Shown: one piece after another, positions 1 to 4,769 of the stretch | Position numbering within the stretch: position 1 is the stretch's first letter | Layout: each line of letters begins with the position of its first letter | Assembly: GCA_049511115.1 (NCBI GenBank) | Contig: JBEKYH010000188.1 | Location: forward strand, 1 to 8,787 | Length of the DNA: 8,787 bases | Source of the DNA: JBEKYH01 sp049511115 | Lineage (GTDB): Bacteria > Planctomycetota > Phycisphaerae > Tepidisphaerales > Tepidisphaeraceae | Direction: 5' to 3' | Translations under genes and position numbers: made by a program | The notes under the pieces: model-generated | Seen by the model: the letters and a program-made list of their open reading frames with translations, nothing else | The model's database searches: none | Told to the model about the DNA's origin: nothing

Positions 1-1105
1 CGAAGTGCGAATCATCATGGGCGGTACTGAAAAACTGGGCACCGGCGTCAACATTCAGGCCAAGCTCAAGGCACTCCATCACATCGACGCGCCATGGCGG
101 CCCTCCGATATGGAGCAGAGAGAGGGCCGCATTCTGCGGCAAGGCAACGAGAATCCGACCGTCGAGATTCTCCGCTACGGCGTTGACCGGAGTTTTGACG
201 CCAATGCCTATCAGCGGCTGGATACGAAGGAACGATTCATCAAATCGGTCATGATCGGGACCAACACCGAACGTGAGGCCGAGGATGCCGGCGCGGAAGC
301 CATCACGTCCTTTGCCGATGCCTTTGCGGCTATCAGCGGGAATCCCCTAGTCCGCGAAAGATTTGACCTTGAAACGAGAATACGCCACCTGGAACGATTG
401 GAGAATCAGTTTGAAGCGGACCAGAGCCGCTCGCGCGACAATCTCCGCCGTGCCAAGATGGAGGCGGCCCACTCAGAGAAGATGTCCGGTGAGATTCGCA
501 GGCAGTCCGCAGCCATTCAGCCAGCCTTTGCCGACGCCGAGAAATTGAAGGTTGTCACGGCCGACGGCACGGATGAAGGAAAGGACAATGCCCAGGCGAT
601 CCTCGAAGCCTTCGTCAAGAAACATCTTCAAGCGGCTTCCGAAGAGATGACCAAACAGCTTCGCCTCGACAGGCAATGGCGCGACGTGAGAGACCGGCGG
701 ATCACCGTCTCTTTACCGGAGGTCAAAATCAACGGGATTGTCTTGCAACTCGAATCGCAGATTCAATACCGCGCCGCCGACGGTCCCTGGGCCGAGCGAA
801 TCTCAGACCCGGAAATTCGCTACTCATTCAAAATATCCAGTACGGACCTTTGGAAGTCAGGCAACGTCACTACCGGGCGTGGATTAGCGGAGTCGGTCAC
901 CCGAAGAATCGCCGAGCTTGAAGACGATGCCCGACACCGGGACCGCATCGCCGAAACCAAGCGGCGACAAATTGTGGAACTCACTGGCTTGCAAAATCGG
1001 GGATTCACGCACGCCGAAGAACTTGAACAGCAGCGACGCCGGCTGCAAGAGGTCAAGACGGAACTTGAGGAATCGTCGAACGCGAACGCGCCCGCGAAGA
1101 ATTAG
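1..1105 (+). CDS. SNF2-type helicase / N12-class DNA methylase-like protein, C-terminal fragment (5' end outside window)
   Basis: The reading frame is open from the first base, so this is the C-terminal 367 or so residues of a larger protein. It opens with helicase motif V (GTGVNIQ) and soon reaches motif VI (QREGRILRQG, with the arginine finger), the end of a superfamily 2 helicase C-terminal lobe. APWRPSDMEQREGR is typical of the very large helicase/adenine-methylase proteins of ICEs, plasmids and phages, often 1500 residues or more. After the helicase lobe come two charged, probably coiled-coil stretches (about residues 115-180 and 300-360 of the fragment) around a beta-rich segment. The methylase half, if present, would lie upstream of the window. 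The GTG at 5-7 is internal, not a start. The family's role is unsettled; anti-restriction, DNA modification and transfer support have been suggested. It ends in TAG, 61 bp from the convergent gene's stop, with no visible terminator between them. Confidence 0.85.
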   Translation, partial: EVRIIMGGTEKLGTGVNIQAKLKALHHIDAPWRPSDMEQREGRILRQGNENPTVEILRYGVDRSFDANAYQRLDTKERFIKSVMIGTNTEREAEDAGAEAITSFADAFAAISGNPLVRERFDLETRIRHLERLENQFEADQSRSRDNLRRAKMEAAHSEKMSGEIRRQSAAIQPAFADAEKLKVVTADGTDEGKDNAQAILEAFVKKHLQAASEEMTKQLRLDRQWRDVRDRRITVSLPEVKINGIVLQLESQIQYRAADGPWAERISDPEIRYSFKISSTDLWKSGNVTTGRGLAESVTRRIAELEDDARHRDRIAETKRRQIVELTGLQNRGFTHAEELEQQRRRLQEVKTELEESSNANAPAKN

Positions 1106-1166
1106 TGGCATCAACAGTACCGACTCGTCCTGTTCCAGAGTGCAGCGCCGCCGCCGAATCCGATTT

Positions 1167-1454
1167 CTACGCACGAACAACACCACTTTGTCGCGCAAGT
1201 CGTTTGAAAATAAGCGACGGGAGTTCAGTCTTGATGTCCACAGGATACAGGCCCAGGATCGCAGCCTGGACCACATCCTCCTGCTGACAAACCCATTCAA
1301 CGAGGCGACTCGTCATCGCAACTTGCGTCATTCCCAATCGGTTTGAAAGTTCTGAGAGATGCTCCTTCGCTTGCGGCAATAGTTCTATCCGCATGATGAC
1401 GCGTCCTGCGAAATTCGAACTATTTGCCATGACGGTGCCCATTTGCGTTTGCAT
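1167..1454 (-). CDS. Small ribbon-helix-helix-like protein of unknown function
   Basis: About 95 residues from the ATG at 1454. The core (RVIMRIELLPQAKEHLSELS, then NRLGMTQVAMTSRLVEWVCQQ) reads as one beta strand, a helix, a tight turn and a second helix, the layout of CopG/Arc/MetJ DNA-binding proteins. The QQEDVVQAAILGLYP segment continues the second helix. The basic tail (KTELPSLIFKRLARQ) could form a third helix. I recall similar proteins in planctomycete mobile regions but know no function. The start is uncertain: GTG at 1496 adds a basic N-terminus, ATG at 1454 follows GAAGGTG immediately, and ATGs at 1442 and 1430 also fit. The upstream 42-codon ORF stops 7 nt before the ATG at 1454, which suggests translational coupling. 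A role as a repressor of element genes is plausible but inferred. Confidence 0.7.
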   Translation of the reverse strand: MQTQMGTVMANSSNFAGRVIMRIELLPQAKEHLSELSNRLGMTQVAMTSRLVEWVCQQEDVVQAAILGLYPVDIKTELPSLIFKRLARQSGVVRA

Positions 1455-1461
1455 CACCTTC

Positions 1462-1590
1462 TTAGTCGAATAATCCTGCCGTCTTTTCGCTGCCACAAAT
1501 CAAAAAAGCTCCCAACCTGCCGAAGAATAACCTCCAGCCGACTCTCGGCCAATCCACGCCTTCGGGCACATTCGGCAACTTCGTCGCCAT
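1462..1590 (-). CDS. 42-codon small ORF with strong Shine-Dalgarno, upstream of the RHH-like gene
   Basis: An ATG at 1590 is preceded by GGAGG with a 5-nt spacer (GGAGGGTCACATG), one of the best ribosome binding sites in the window. It opens a 42-residue frame starting MATKLPNVPEGVDWPRVGW, with a hydrophobic middle (RLFFGRLGAFLICG) and a short polar end, stopping at TAA 1464-1462. The next gene's ATG lies 7 nt further on, so the frame may be a real small protein or a leader peptide setting translation of the RHH-like gene. The frame stays open upstream to about 1818, but that part crosses a hairpin-forming repeat and has unconvincing composition. I do not recognise the peptide. The ribosome binding site and spacing are seen; function is unknown. 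Confidence 0.45.
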   Translation of the reverse strand: MATKLPNVPEGVDWPRVGWRLFFGRLGAFLICGSEKTAGLFD

Positions 1591-1643
1591 GTGACCCTCC
1601 GCAGCAACTTCGCCGATAGCCACCCTCGCGCCAGTTCGCACAA

Positions 1644-1787
1644 GCCGCGTTGCCCTTTTGTGGCTTGATTTGCCGGACCCGGTCGTGCCGTCAAGGTCTG
1701 CCCCAGAGGGTCCCCGCCTGCCGGCCTTGTCCACCTTGACTGCACGACCCATCGGCCCGGCCGAGATGCGCCACCGGGCAACGAGGC
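1644..1787. repeat. Long imperfect hairpin A upstream of the methyltransferase gene
   Basis: Inner stem: 1681-1697 pairs with 1733-1749, 16 of 17 positions, around a 35-nt loop. A middle part pairs GCCGG at 1672-1676 with CCGGC at 1757-1761. An outer stem pairs 1644-1655 with 1776-1787 (11 of 12), plus GTGGC 1660-1664 with GCCAC 1770-1774. Together these make a rod of about 144 nt with small internal loops. The inner stem core GTCAAGG/CCTTGAC recurs in the hairpin at 2553-2683. It could be a structured RNA, a MITE-like repeat or a recombination or transfer site; orientation is unknown. It lies 60 bp before the methyltransferase start and about 50 bp upstream of the minus-strand small ORF, so it could lie in either transcript's leader. 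Confidence 0.6.
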
Positions 1788-1836
1788 CCGATGCTTTACA
1801 AACAACACGCGGCCCCAAGACGGCGTTGCTTCAAAT

Positions 1837-1850
1837 GGAGACAGAAAATG
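1837..1850 (+). promoter_or_regulatory. Ribosome binding site fixing the methyltransferase start
   Basis: GGAG at 1837-1840 stands 7 nt before the ATG at 1848. This favours that start over the in-frame ATG at 1791, whose extra 19 residues have no good ribosome binding site and would begin at the edge of hairpin A. Confidence 0.65.
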
Positions 1851-2504
1851 GAAACCCAAATCGAAACCGAATCAAACAAACAGACCGTGCTTCACGGCGA
1901 CTGCGTCGAAGTGATGAGTACACTGGCCGCGGAAAGCGTGGACTTTATCCTCACCGACCCGCCGTATCTATGCCGCTTCACCGACCGCAGTGGCAGGAAG
2001 GTATTGAACGATGACCGTCACGATTGGCTGGTTCCCGCTTACAACCAAATGCACCGTGTTCTTAAACCCAACTCACTGTGCGTTACATTTTTCGGCTGGA
2101 CCCGCCTCGAAATCTTCGCACAGGCATGGGCAGGCGCAGGGTTCCGCATCGTAGAGCACTTTGTCTTCGCAAAGCACTACGCTTCATCTTCACGGTTCGC
2201 GGCACGCCACCATGAGCAGGCATACTTGTTGGCGAAGGGGTTTCCGGGTCTCCCGGAGACACCGCCCCCAAGCGTTCTGGAATGGCGCTACACGAAGAAC
2301 TCCTTCCACCCTACCCAAAAGCCGCTATGCGTTCTCAAGCCCCTGATCGAGGCTTACACGCAGCCGGATGACCTGATACTCGATCCCTTCTGTGGTTCAG
2401 GCTCCACACTGGTCGCAGCCAGCAGGCTGGGGCGTCGAGCAATCGGCATTGAACTGGACGAGCAGTACATCGACGTTGCCAAAGGACGATTAGCCGCAGC
2501 TTGA
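1848..2504 (+). CDS. Beta-class site-specific DNA methyltransferase (N6_N4 Mtase family)
   Basis: Transfers a methyl group from S-adenosylmethionine to an exocyclic amine in DNA; the DPPY form suggests adenine-N6, though cytosine-N4 cannot be excluded. The 218-residue protein has catalytic motif IV TDPPY at 36-40, then a short target-recognition stretch with a basic patch (about 105-150), HPTQKP at 154-159, and the SAM-binding motif I DPFCGSGST at 179-187, followed by GIELDEQYIDVAKGRL. Motif IV before motif I is the beta-class order seen in CcrM-like enzymes. At 218 residues it is short, with a compact recognition region. No recognised restriction enzyme adjoins it, but a DUF2726 nuclease-like gene follows about 250 bp downstream on the same strand. 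It lies between two related hairpins. Likely role: host mimicry, protection of the element, or half of an unrecognised restriction-modification pair. Confidence 0.93.
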   Translation: METQIETESNKQTVLHGDCVEVMSTLAAESVDFILTDPPYLCRFTDRSGRKVLNDDRHDWLVPAYNQMHRVLKPNSLCVTFFGWTRLEIFAQAWAGAGFRIVEHFVFAKHYASSSRFAARHHEQAYLLAKGFPGLPETPPPSVLEWRYTKNSFHPTQKPLCVLKPLIEAYTQPDDLILDPFCGSGSTLVAASRLGRRAIGIELDEQYIDVAKGRLAAA

Positions 2505-2512
2505 AACGAACT

Positions 2513-2530
2513 CGCTCGACGAGCGTTTCT
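2513..2530 (+). terminator. Weak hairpin just after the methyltransferase stop
   Basis: CGCTC at 2513-2517 pairs with GAGCG at 2521-2525 over a 3-nt loop and is followed by TTTCT. The stem is short and the T run broken, so it may only be part of the structured region that follows. Confidence 0.2.
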
Positions 2531-2552
2531 CGGCTTCGCCGAAGGCTTGGTT

Positions 2553-2683
2553 CCCTACCACCTCGGACCTGATCTTGCGCTCCGCAAAACGGCGTCAAGG
2601 CCTTCGCCCCATGAGTACATGGGTTCCCCTCCTTGACCCCGTTTCGCTCCGCTGAAAGACCCTCCGGCCATGAGGTGGTAGGG
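2553..2683. repeat. Long nested hairpin B between the methyltransferase and the DUF2726 gene
   Basis: Outer stem: CCCTACCACCTC at 2553-2564 pairs perfectly with 2672-2683. Short pairings follow: GG/CC and CC/GG at 2565-2569 with 2666-2669, TCTT 2573-2576 with 2656-2659, and GCG 2577-2579 with 2650-2652. The inner stem pairs 2584-2600 with 2631-2647, 15 of 17. The tip is a perfect hairpin, CCCATG-AGTA-CATGGG (2608-2623). The region is about 131 nt and otherwise non-coding. Its inner stem and loop blocks match hairpin A in order (GTCAAGG, GCCCCA, GGGT(T)CCCC, CCTTGAC). It could be a structured RNA, a MITE-like repeat or a recombination site; no flanking target duplication is evident. Confidence 0.65.
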
Positions 2684-2756
2684 GGAGGAATGTGTCATTG
2701 CTTCAATACCCATTCACGGAAGGTGACTAAGAAACCCGCCTGTGCGATGCTGGGAT

Positions 2757-3293
2757 ATGACGACCGCAGCCTACCAGGCGAAACAATACCTCCTCAGCCA
2801 CGCCGAACTAAGATTCTTTCGAATCTTGCGTCGTGCCGTCGAGTATCCTTTCGCGGTTGCTCCCAAAGTTCGACTTGCTGATGTAGTTTCCTGCCGGCGA
2901 AAGCGACCGTCTGTTTTCGCGCTGGCCCCGATTACACAGAAACATCTTGATTTTGTTCTGTATGACTGGCGGACGAGCCGGATAGTCGGTGCGGTGGAAC
3001 TGGACGACTCGTCGCATGAACGACCCAAAACGGCCCGGCGAGATGAATTGGTTAATCGGATTCTGCGGATGGCGGGAATTCCTTTGGTTCGTATCCGTGC
3101 GGCCAGCGCCTATGAACTACTTGCACTAAAAGACCAATTGGCGTGCGCGTTGAAGAGTTACCACTTCAAGGGTGCAGCAAATGCTTCCTCACCCAATCAA
3201 CGACCTCACGGTGTTCTGGCGCGACGGGCCGCATGTACACATCCGCGACGGAGGAGCTGGCGGCGTGTCCGAGCCAACGGCGCATGTCGCTGA
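2757..3293 (+). CDS. DUF2726 protein, predicted restriction-endonuclease-like fold
   Basis: From the ATG at 2757 the protein has 178 residues; an in-frame GTG at 2742 would add five. Neither start has a good Shine-Dalgarno. Residues about 10-135 carry the DUF2726 pattern: AELRFFRILRRAV helix (16-28), KHLDFVLYD (62-70), GAVELDDSSHE (78-88), then RRDELVNRILRMAGIPLVRIRA (94-115). The family is predicted to share the PD-(D/E)XK nuclease fold, with D65 and E81-x-D83 as likely metal ligands; E-x-D rather than E-x-K leaves real catalysis uncertain. DUF2726 often occurs alone or fused to helicase or topoisomerase-type domains. The last 40 residues are basic, low in family character, and run antisense through the integrase gene for 128 bp, so the natural C-terminus may have been lost. 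Together with the upstream methyltransferase it could form a modification/nuclease pair (inference). Confidence 0.8.
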   Translation: MTTAAYQAKQYLLSHAELRFFRILRRAVEYPFAVAPKVRLADVVSCRRKRPSVFALAPITQKHLDFVLYDWRTSRIVGAVELDDSSHERPKTARRDELVNRILRMAGIPLVRIRAASAYELLALKDQLACALKSYHFKGAANASSPNQRPHGVLARRAACTHPRRRSWRRVRANGACR

Positions 3294-4371
3294 TAGAGCA
3301 ACCTTTCCGCGAGCCGAATTCCGTCGCGCCCAAGTGCCGCAGCACGTAGAAGCCCCCTAATGTCTCGCCCAAGTCTTTCATCGACTCACGTAACCGGCGC
3401 CACCACAAGTGCACCGCATCGCAGTTCCCATGCAATAGCGGCTGGCCCTTGCGCGTCACGTAGAGTAATTCACCCGTCTCGCGAGGATGTTCTTTCAAGT
3501 ATTCCGCAATGGCCTTCCAAGCACCCGGAGGAGTATCGCCATACCGCTCCAAGCCGGTCTTGCCGCGACGCAGGTCGTATCCCTTGGCATCGATCTGTCC
3601 GGCTCGCACAGCCGAAATGTCCCCCTGGCCGAACCCAAGCCCGATTCCCATCCAGACAATCGCCCGACTTCGTGCGTCACACTTGTCCAAAATGGCTTTG
3701 AGTTGCGCCAGTGTCGGCAGTGTCCGGGCAGACCGTGCCTTGCCACGCAGCTTGTCACGGGCATCCCAGTTCCAGCCTAAGACCTGTTCCCCATGTTCCA
3801 GCCGACCCGCCCGGTCAATGATCGCTTTGACCGTCTGAAGCCGCTGATTGACCAAAGCATCTGAGAACCCGGCCCTGACGAGTTCAGTGTTGTACTCCTC
3901 GACATCCTGCATCTTGAGATCAATGACCGACAGTGTGCCGGCCGTGCCGGAACCGTGCCGCCTGTTGATAAACTTCATGAATTGTTTCACGTCGTATCGC
4001 CGGGCGGCCAGGACGTCGGGGCTGATGGTTCCCGGCCGACGCGCCTCGCCCGGCTTTCGCGCTCTCTTTTCCTCAAAGAACAGATAATTGGAGGCAACAT
4101 GCAATAGGCTGCCTGGAACAATCTTCGCACTTGCCACGGGCTGTGCGCTCATTGCTTCCTGCTTCGCCTTGTCGCTTTTGTGTGGCGCACCCCGCAAATG
4201 CTCCGCCAGCCAATTGCCGTATTCCTCCGACGCGGTGTCCTTGCTAACCAAGCCGAATCGGTAGCGTCGCGGGACTCCATTCTGGGGATCGCGATAGTTG
4301 ACGTGCCAGCCGATTCCCTGGCTCTTCGTAAAGCTCAGTTTCGGGATTCGACGCTTTGTATGCACACCCAT
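3166..4371 (-). CDS. Tyrosine recombinase / phage-type integrase with altered catalytic residues
   Basis: Catalyses element insertion and excision at the neighbouring tRNA-Pro by strand exchange through a phosphotyrosine bond. The ATG at 4371 is preferred over an upstream TTG (4395) because GGAG stands 6 nt before it. The 401 residues comprise a basic N-terminal arm-binding part (about 1-60), a SAM-like core-binding domain (about 90-195) and the catalytic domain (about 215-395). The nucleophile is Tyr379 (ADVYMRP), with LGH at 367-369, Arg345 in YVLRH and the beta-strand Lys271. Where most family members have G-L-R-x-G-E, this protein has GFGQGD at 246-251, putting Gly248 in place of the first catalytic Arg. 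Tyr342 stands where HxxR normally has His. I recall this GFGxxD/FYxLRH variant as common in planctomycete integrases. Its 3' end overlaps the convergent DUF2726 frame by 128 bp. Confidence 0.92.
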   Translation of the reverse strand: MGVHTKRRIPKLSFTKSQGIGWHVNYRDPQNGVPRRYRFGLVSKDTASEEYGNWLAEHLRGAPHKSDKAKQEAMSAQPVASAKIVPGSLLHVASNYLFFEEKRARKPGEARRPGTISPDVLAARRYDVKQFMKFINRRHGSGTAGTLSVIDLKMQDVEEYNTELVRAGFSDALVNQRLQTVKAIIDRAGRLEHGEQVLGWNWDARDKLRGKARSARTLPTLAQLKAILDKCDARSRAIVWMGIGLGFGQGDISAVRAGQIDAKGYDLRRGKTGLERYGDTPPGAWKAIAEYLKEHPRETGELLYVTRKGQPLLHGNCDAVHLWWRRLRESMKDLGETLGGFYVLRHLGATEFGSRKGCSISDMRRWLGHAASSSVADVYMRPVAPEHREVVDWVRKHLLHP

Positions 4372-4415
4372 TTGACGCTCCGGCGGACGTCTCAATCGGG
4401 CGTCACGCTCGAAGA

Positions 4416-4449
4416 ATTGTAGTACGAGTCGGTCGAAAAATGTCGTACT
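4416..4449 (-). promoter_or_regulatory. Candidate integrase promoter with overlapping inverted repeat
   Basis: Read on the minus strand, TACAAT (4421-4416) is a good -10 box 44 nt before the integrase ATG. An ACGACA at 4446-4441 could be a weak -35 with a long 19-nt spacer. The perfect inverted repeat AGTACGA (4421-4427) / TCGTACT (4443-4449) brackets the spacer, which would suit an operator for the integrase or an excisionase. A related direct repeat, GTAC followed closely by GTCGGT, occurs at 4422-4433 and 4446-4458. Confidence 0.35.
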
Positions 4450-4480
4450 TGGGTCGGTACGCCGATTTTCGGCAGTGAAG

Positions 4481-4516
4481 ACAAAATAAAAAATCGCCTG
4501 TATTTACAGGCGATTT
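4481..4516 (-). terminator. Intrinsic terminator downstream of tRNA-Pro
   Basis: On the minus strand, a perfect 10-bp stem, AAATCGCCTG / CAGGCGATTT (4516-4507 with 4500-4491), closes a 6-nt loop. It is followed by a T-rich run (TTTATTTTGT, 4490-4481). It begins 7 nt after the tRNA discriminator base, the expected position for a tRNA terminator. It also isolates the tRNA transcript from the integrase gene. Confidence 0.8.
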
Positions 4517-4522
4517 CTCAAA

Positions 4523-4562
4523 TCGGGGTGACAAGATTTGAACTTGCGACCTCTTGGTCCCG
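4523..4562 (-). other. Putative attachment site (3' half of tRNA-Pro)
   Basis: The tRNA 3' half, from the anticodon to the discriminator base, faces the integrase gene. Integrases of this arrangement usually use such a segment as the identity block, so that insertion regenerates an intact tRNA. The matching copy should lie at the far element end, left of this window; I see no second copy inside it. Exact crossover position unknown. Confidence 0.5.
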
Positions 4563-4596
4563 AACCAAGCGCTCTACCAAGCTGAGCTACACCCCG
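4523..4596 (-). tRNA. tRNA-Pro (anticodon CGG)
   Basis: Reading the minus strand gives a complete 74-nt cloverleaf. The acceptor stem is CGGGGTG/CACCCCG, the D arm GCTC-AGCTTGGTA-GAGC, the anticodon arm CTTGG-TTCGGGA-CCAAG, the variable loop AGGTC and the T arm GCAAG-TTCAAAT-CTTGT (one G-U pair). The discriminator is A. The anticodon CGG at 4562-4560 decodes CCG, and G37 next to it fits proline tRNAs. No CCA is encoded. The gene is intact despite serving as the insertion site. Confidence 0.96.
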
Positions 4597-4605
4597 GTTT
4601 TAGAC

Positions 4606-4633
4606 AGTGTACGGACGGGGATCGCGAAGGCAA
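4606..4633 (-). promoter_or_regulatory. Promoter of tRNA-Pro
   Basis: On the minus strand, TTGCCT (4633-4628) and TACACT (4611-4606) are separated by 16 nt. The -10 ends 9 nt before the mature tRNA 5' end. Each box matches the sigma-70 consensus at 4 of 6 positions. Confidence 0.5.
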
Positions 4634-4769
4634 GCGAGTTCATGCGCGAGGAGTTGCGGAACGCGGGCTGGCGTGGACGTTCGCCGCCATAACGGGTAAC
4701 TTGCCTCAGGCGCGGATTGAGGGCACGACGCGTGGGGAGGGAATTGCCCAGTTATTTTGGAGACCTCGT

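Larger units (their letters stand above)
1..4523. mobile_element. Right end of an integrative element inserted at tRNA-Pro (left end outside window)
   Basis: A tyrosine recombinase gene lies about 150 bp from the 3' end of a tRNA-Pro gene. This is the usual arrangement for genomic islands and IMEs that integrate into the 3' part of a tRNA. Element-type genes run left from there: DUF2726 nuclease-like protein, DNA methyltransferase, a ribbon-helix-helix-like protein and a large helicase/methylase. Ordinary chromosomal genes (Kdo hydroxylase-like, serS, comF) lie on the other side of the tRNA. No relaxase or conjugation gene is visible, so 'integrative element' is safer than ICE. The exact right boundary falls somewhere within about 4523-4562, and the second copy of the attachment sequence is not in this window. 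Boundary and extent are inferred. Confidence 0.72.

Noticed and set aside
1000..1012. AATCGGGG near 1000 as the second att copy of the tRNA 3' end
   Set aside because: Only eight bases match, inside a coding sequence, and the flanking tRNA bases are absent.
884..1346. Long open frames on both strands over the helicase 3' end and the RHH-like gene
   Set aside because: Arginine- and serine-rich translations without motifs, overlapping well-supported genes; shadows of GC-rich coding sequence.
1591..1818. Upstream extension of the 42-codon ORF containing GTTGSGKSS, a Walker A look-alike
   Set aside because: The segment is translated from hairpin A, has no Walker B or other ATPase motifs, and a strong ribosome binding site points to the internal ATG at 1590.
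1644..2683. Hairpins A and B as integron attC sites or CRISPR repeats
   Set aside because: No GTTRRRY core sites or integron integrase of the IntI type, and only two copies without regular spacers.
2633..2881. Plus-strand frame of 82 codons starting inside hairpin B
   Set aside because: Half of it is hairpin arm and half overlaps the DUF2726 gene in another frame; no recognisable domain.
4554..4769. N-terminal extension of the Kdo hydroxylase-like frame
   Set aside because: It would translate antisense through the tRNA-Pro gene; the ATG at 4770 has a proper ribosome binding site and matches the family's start.
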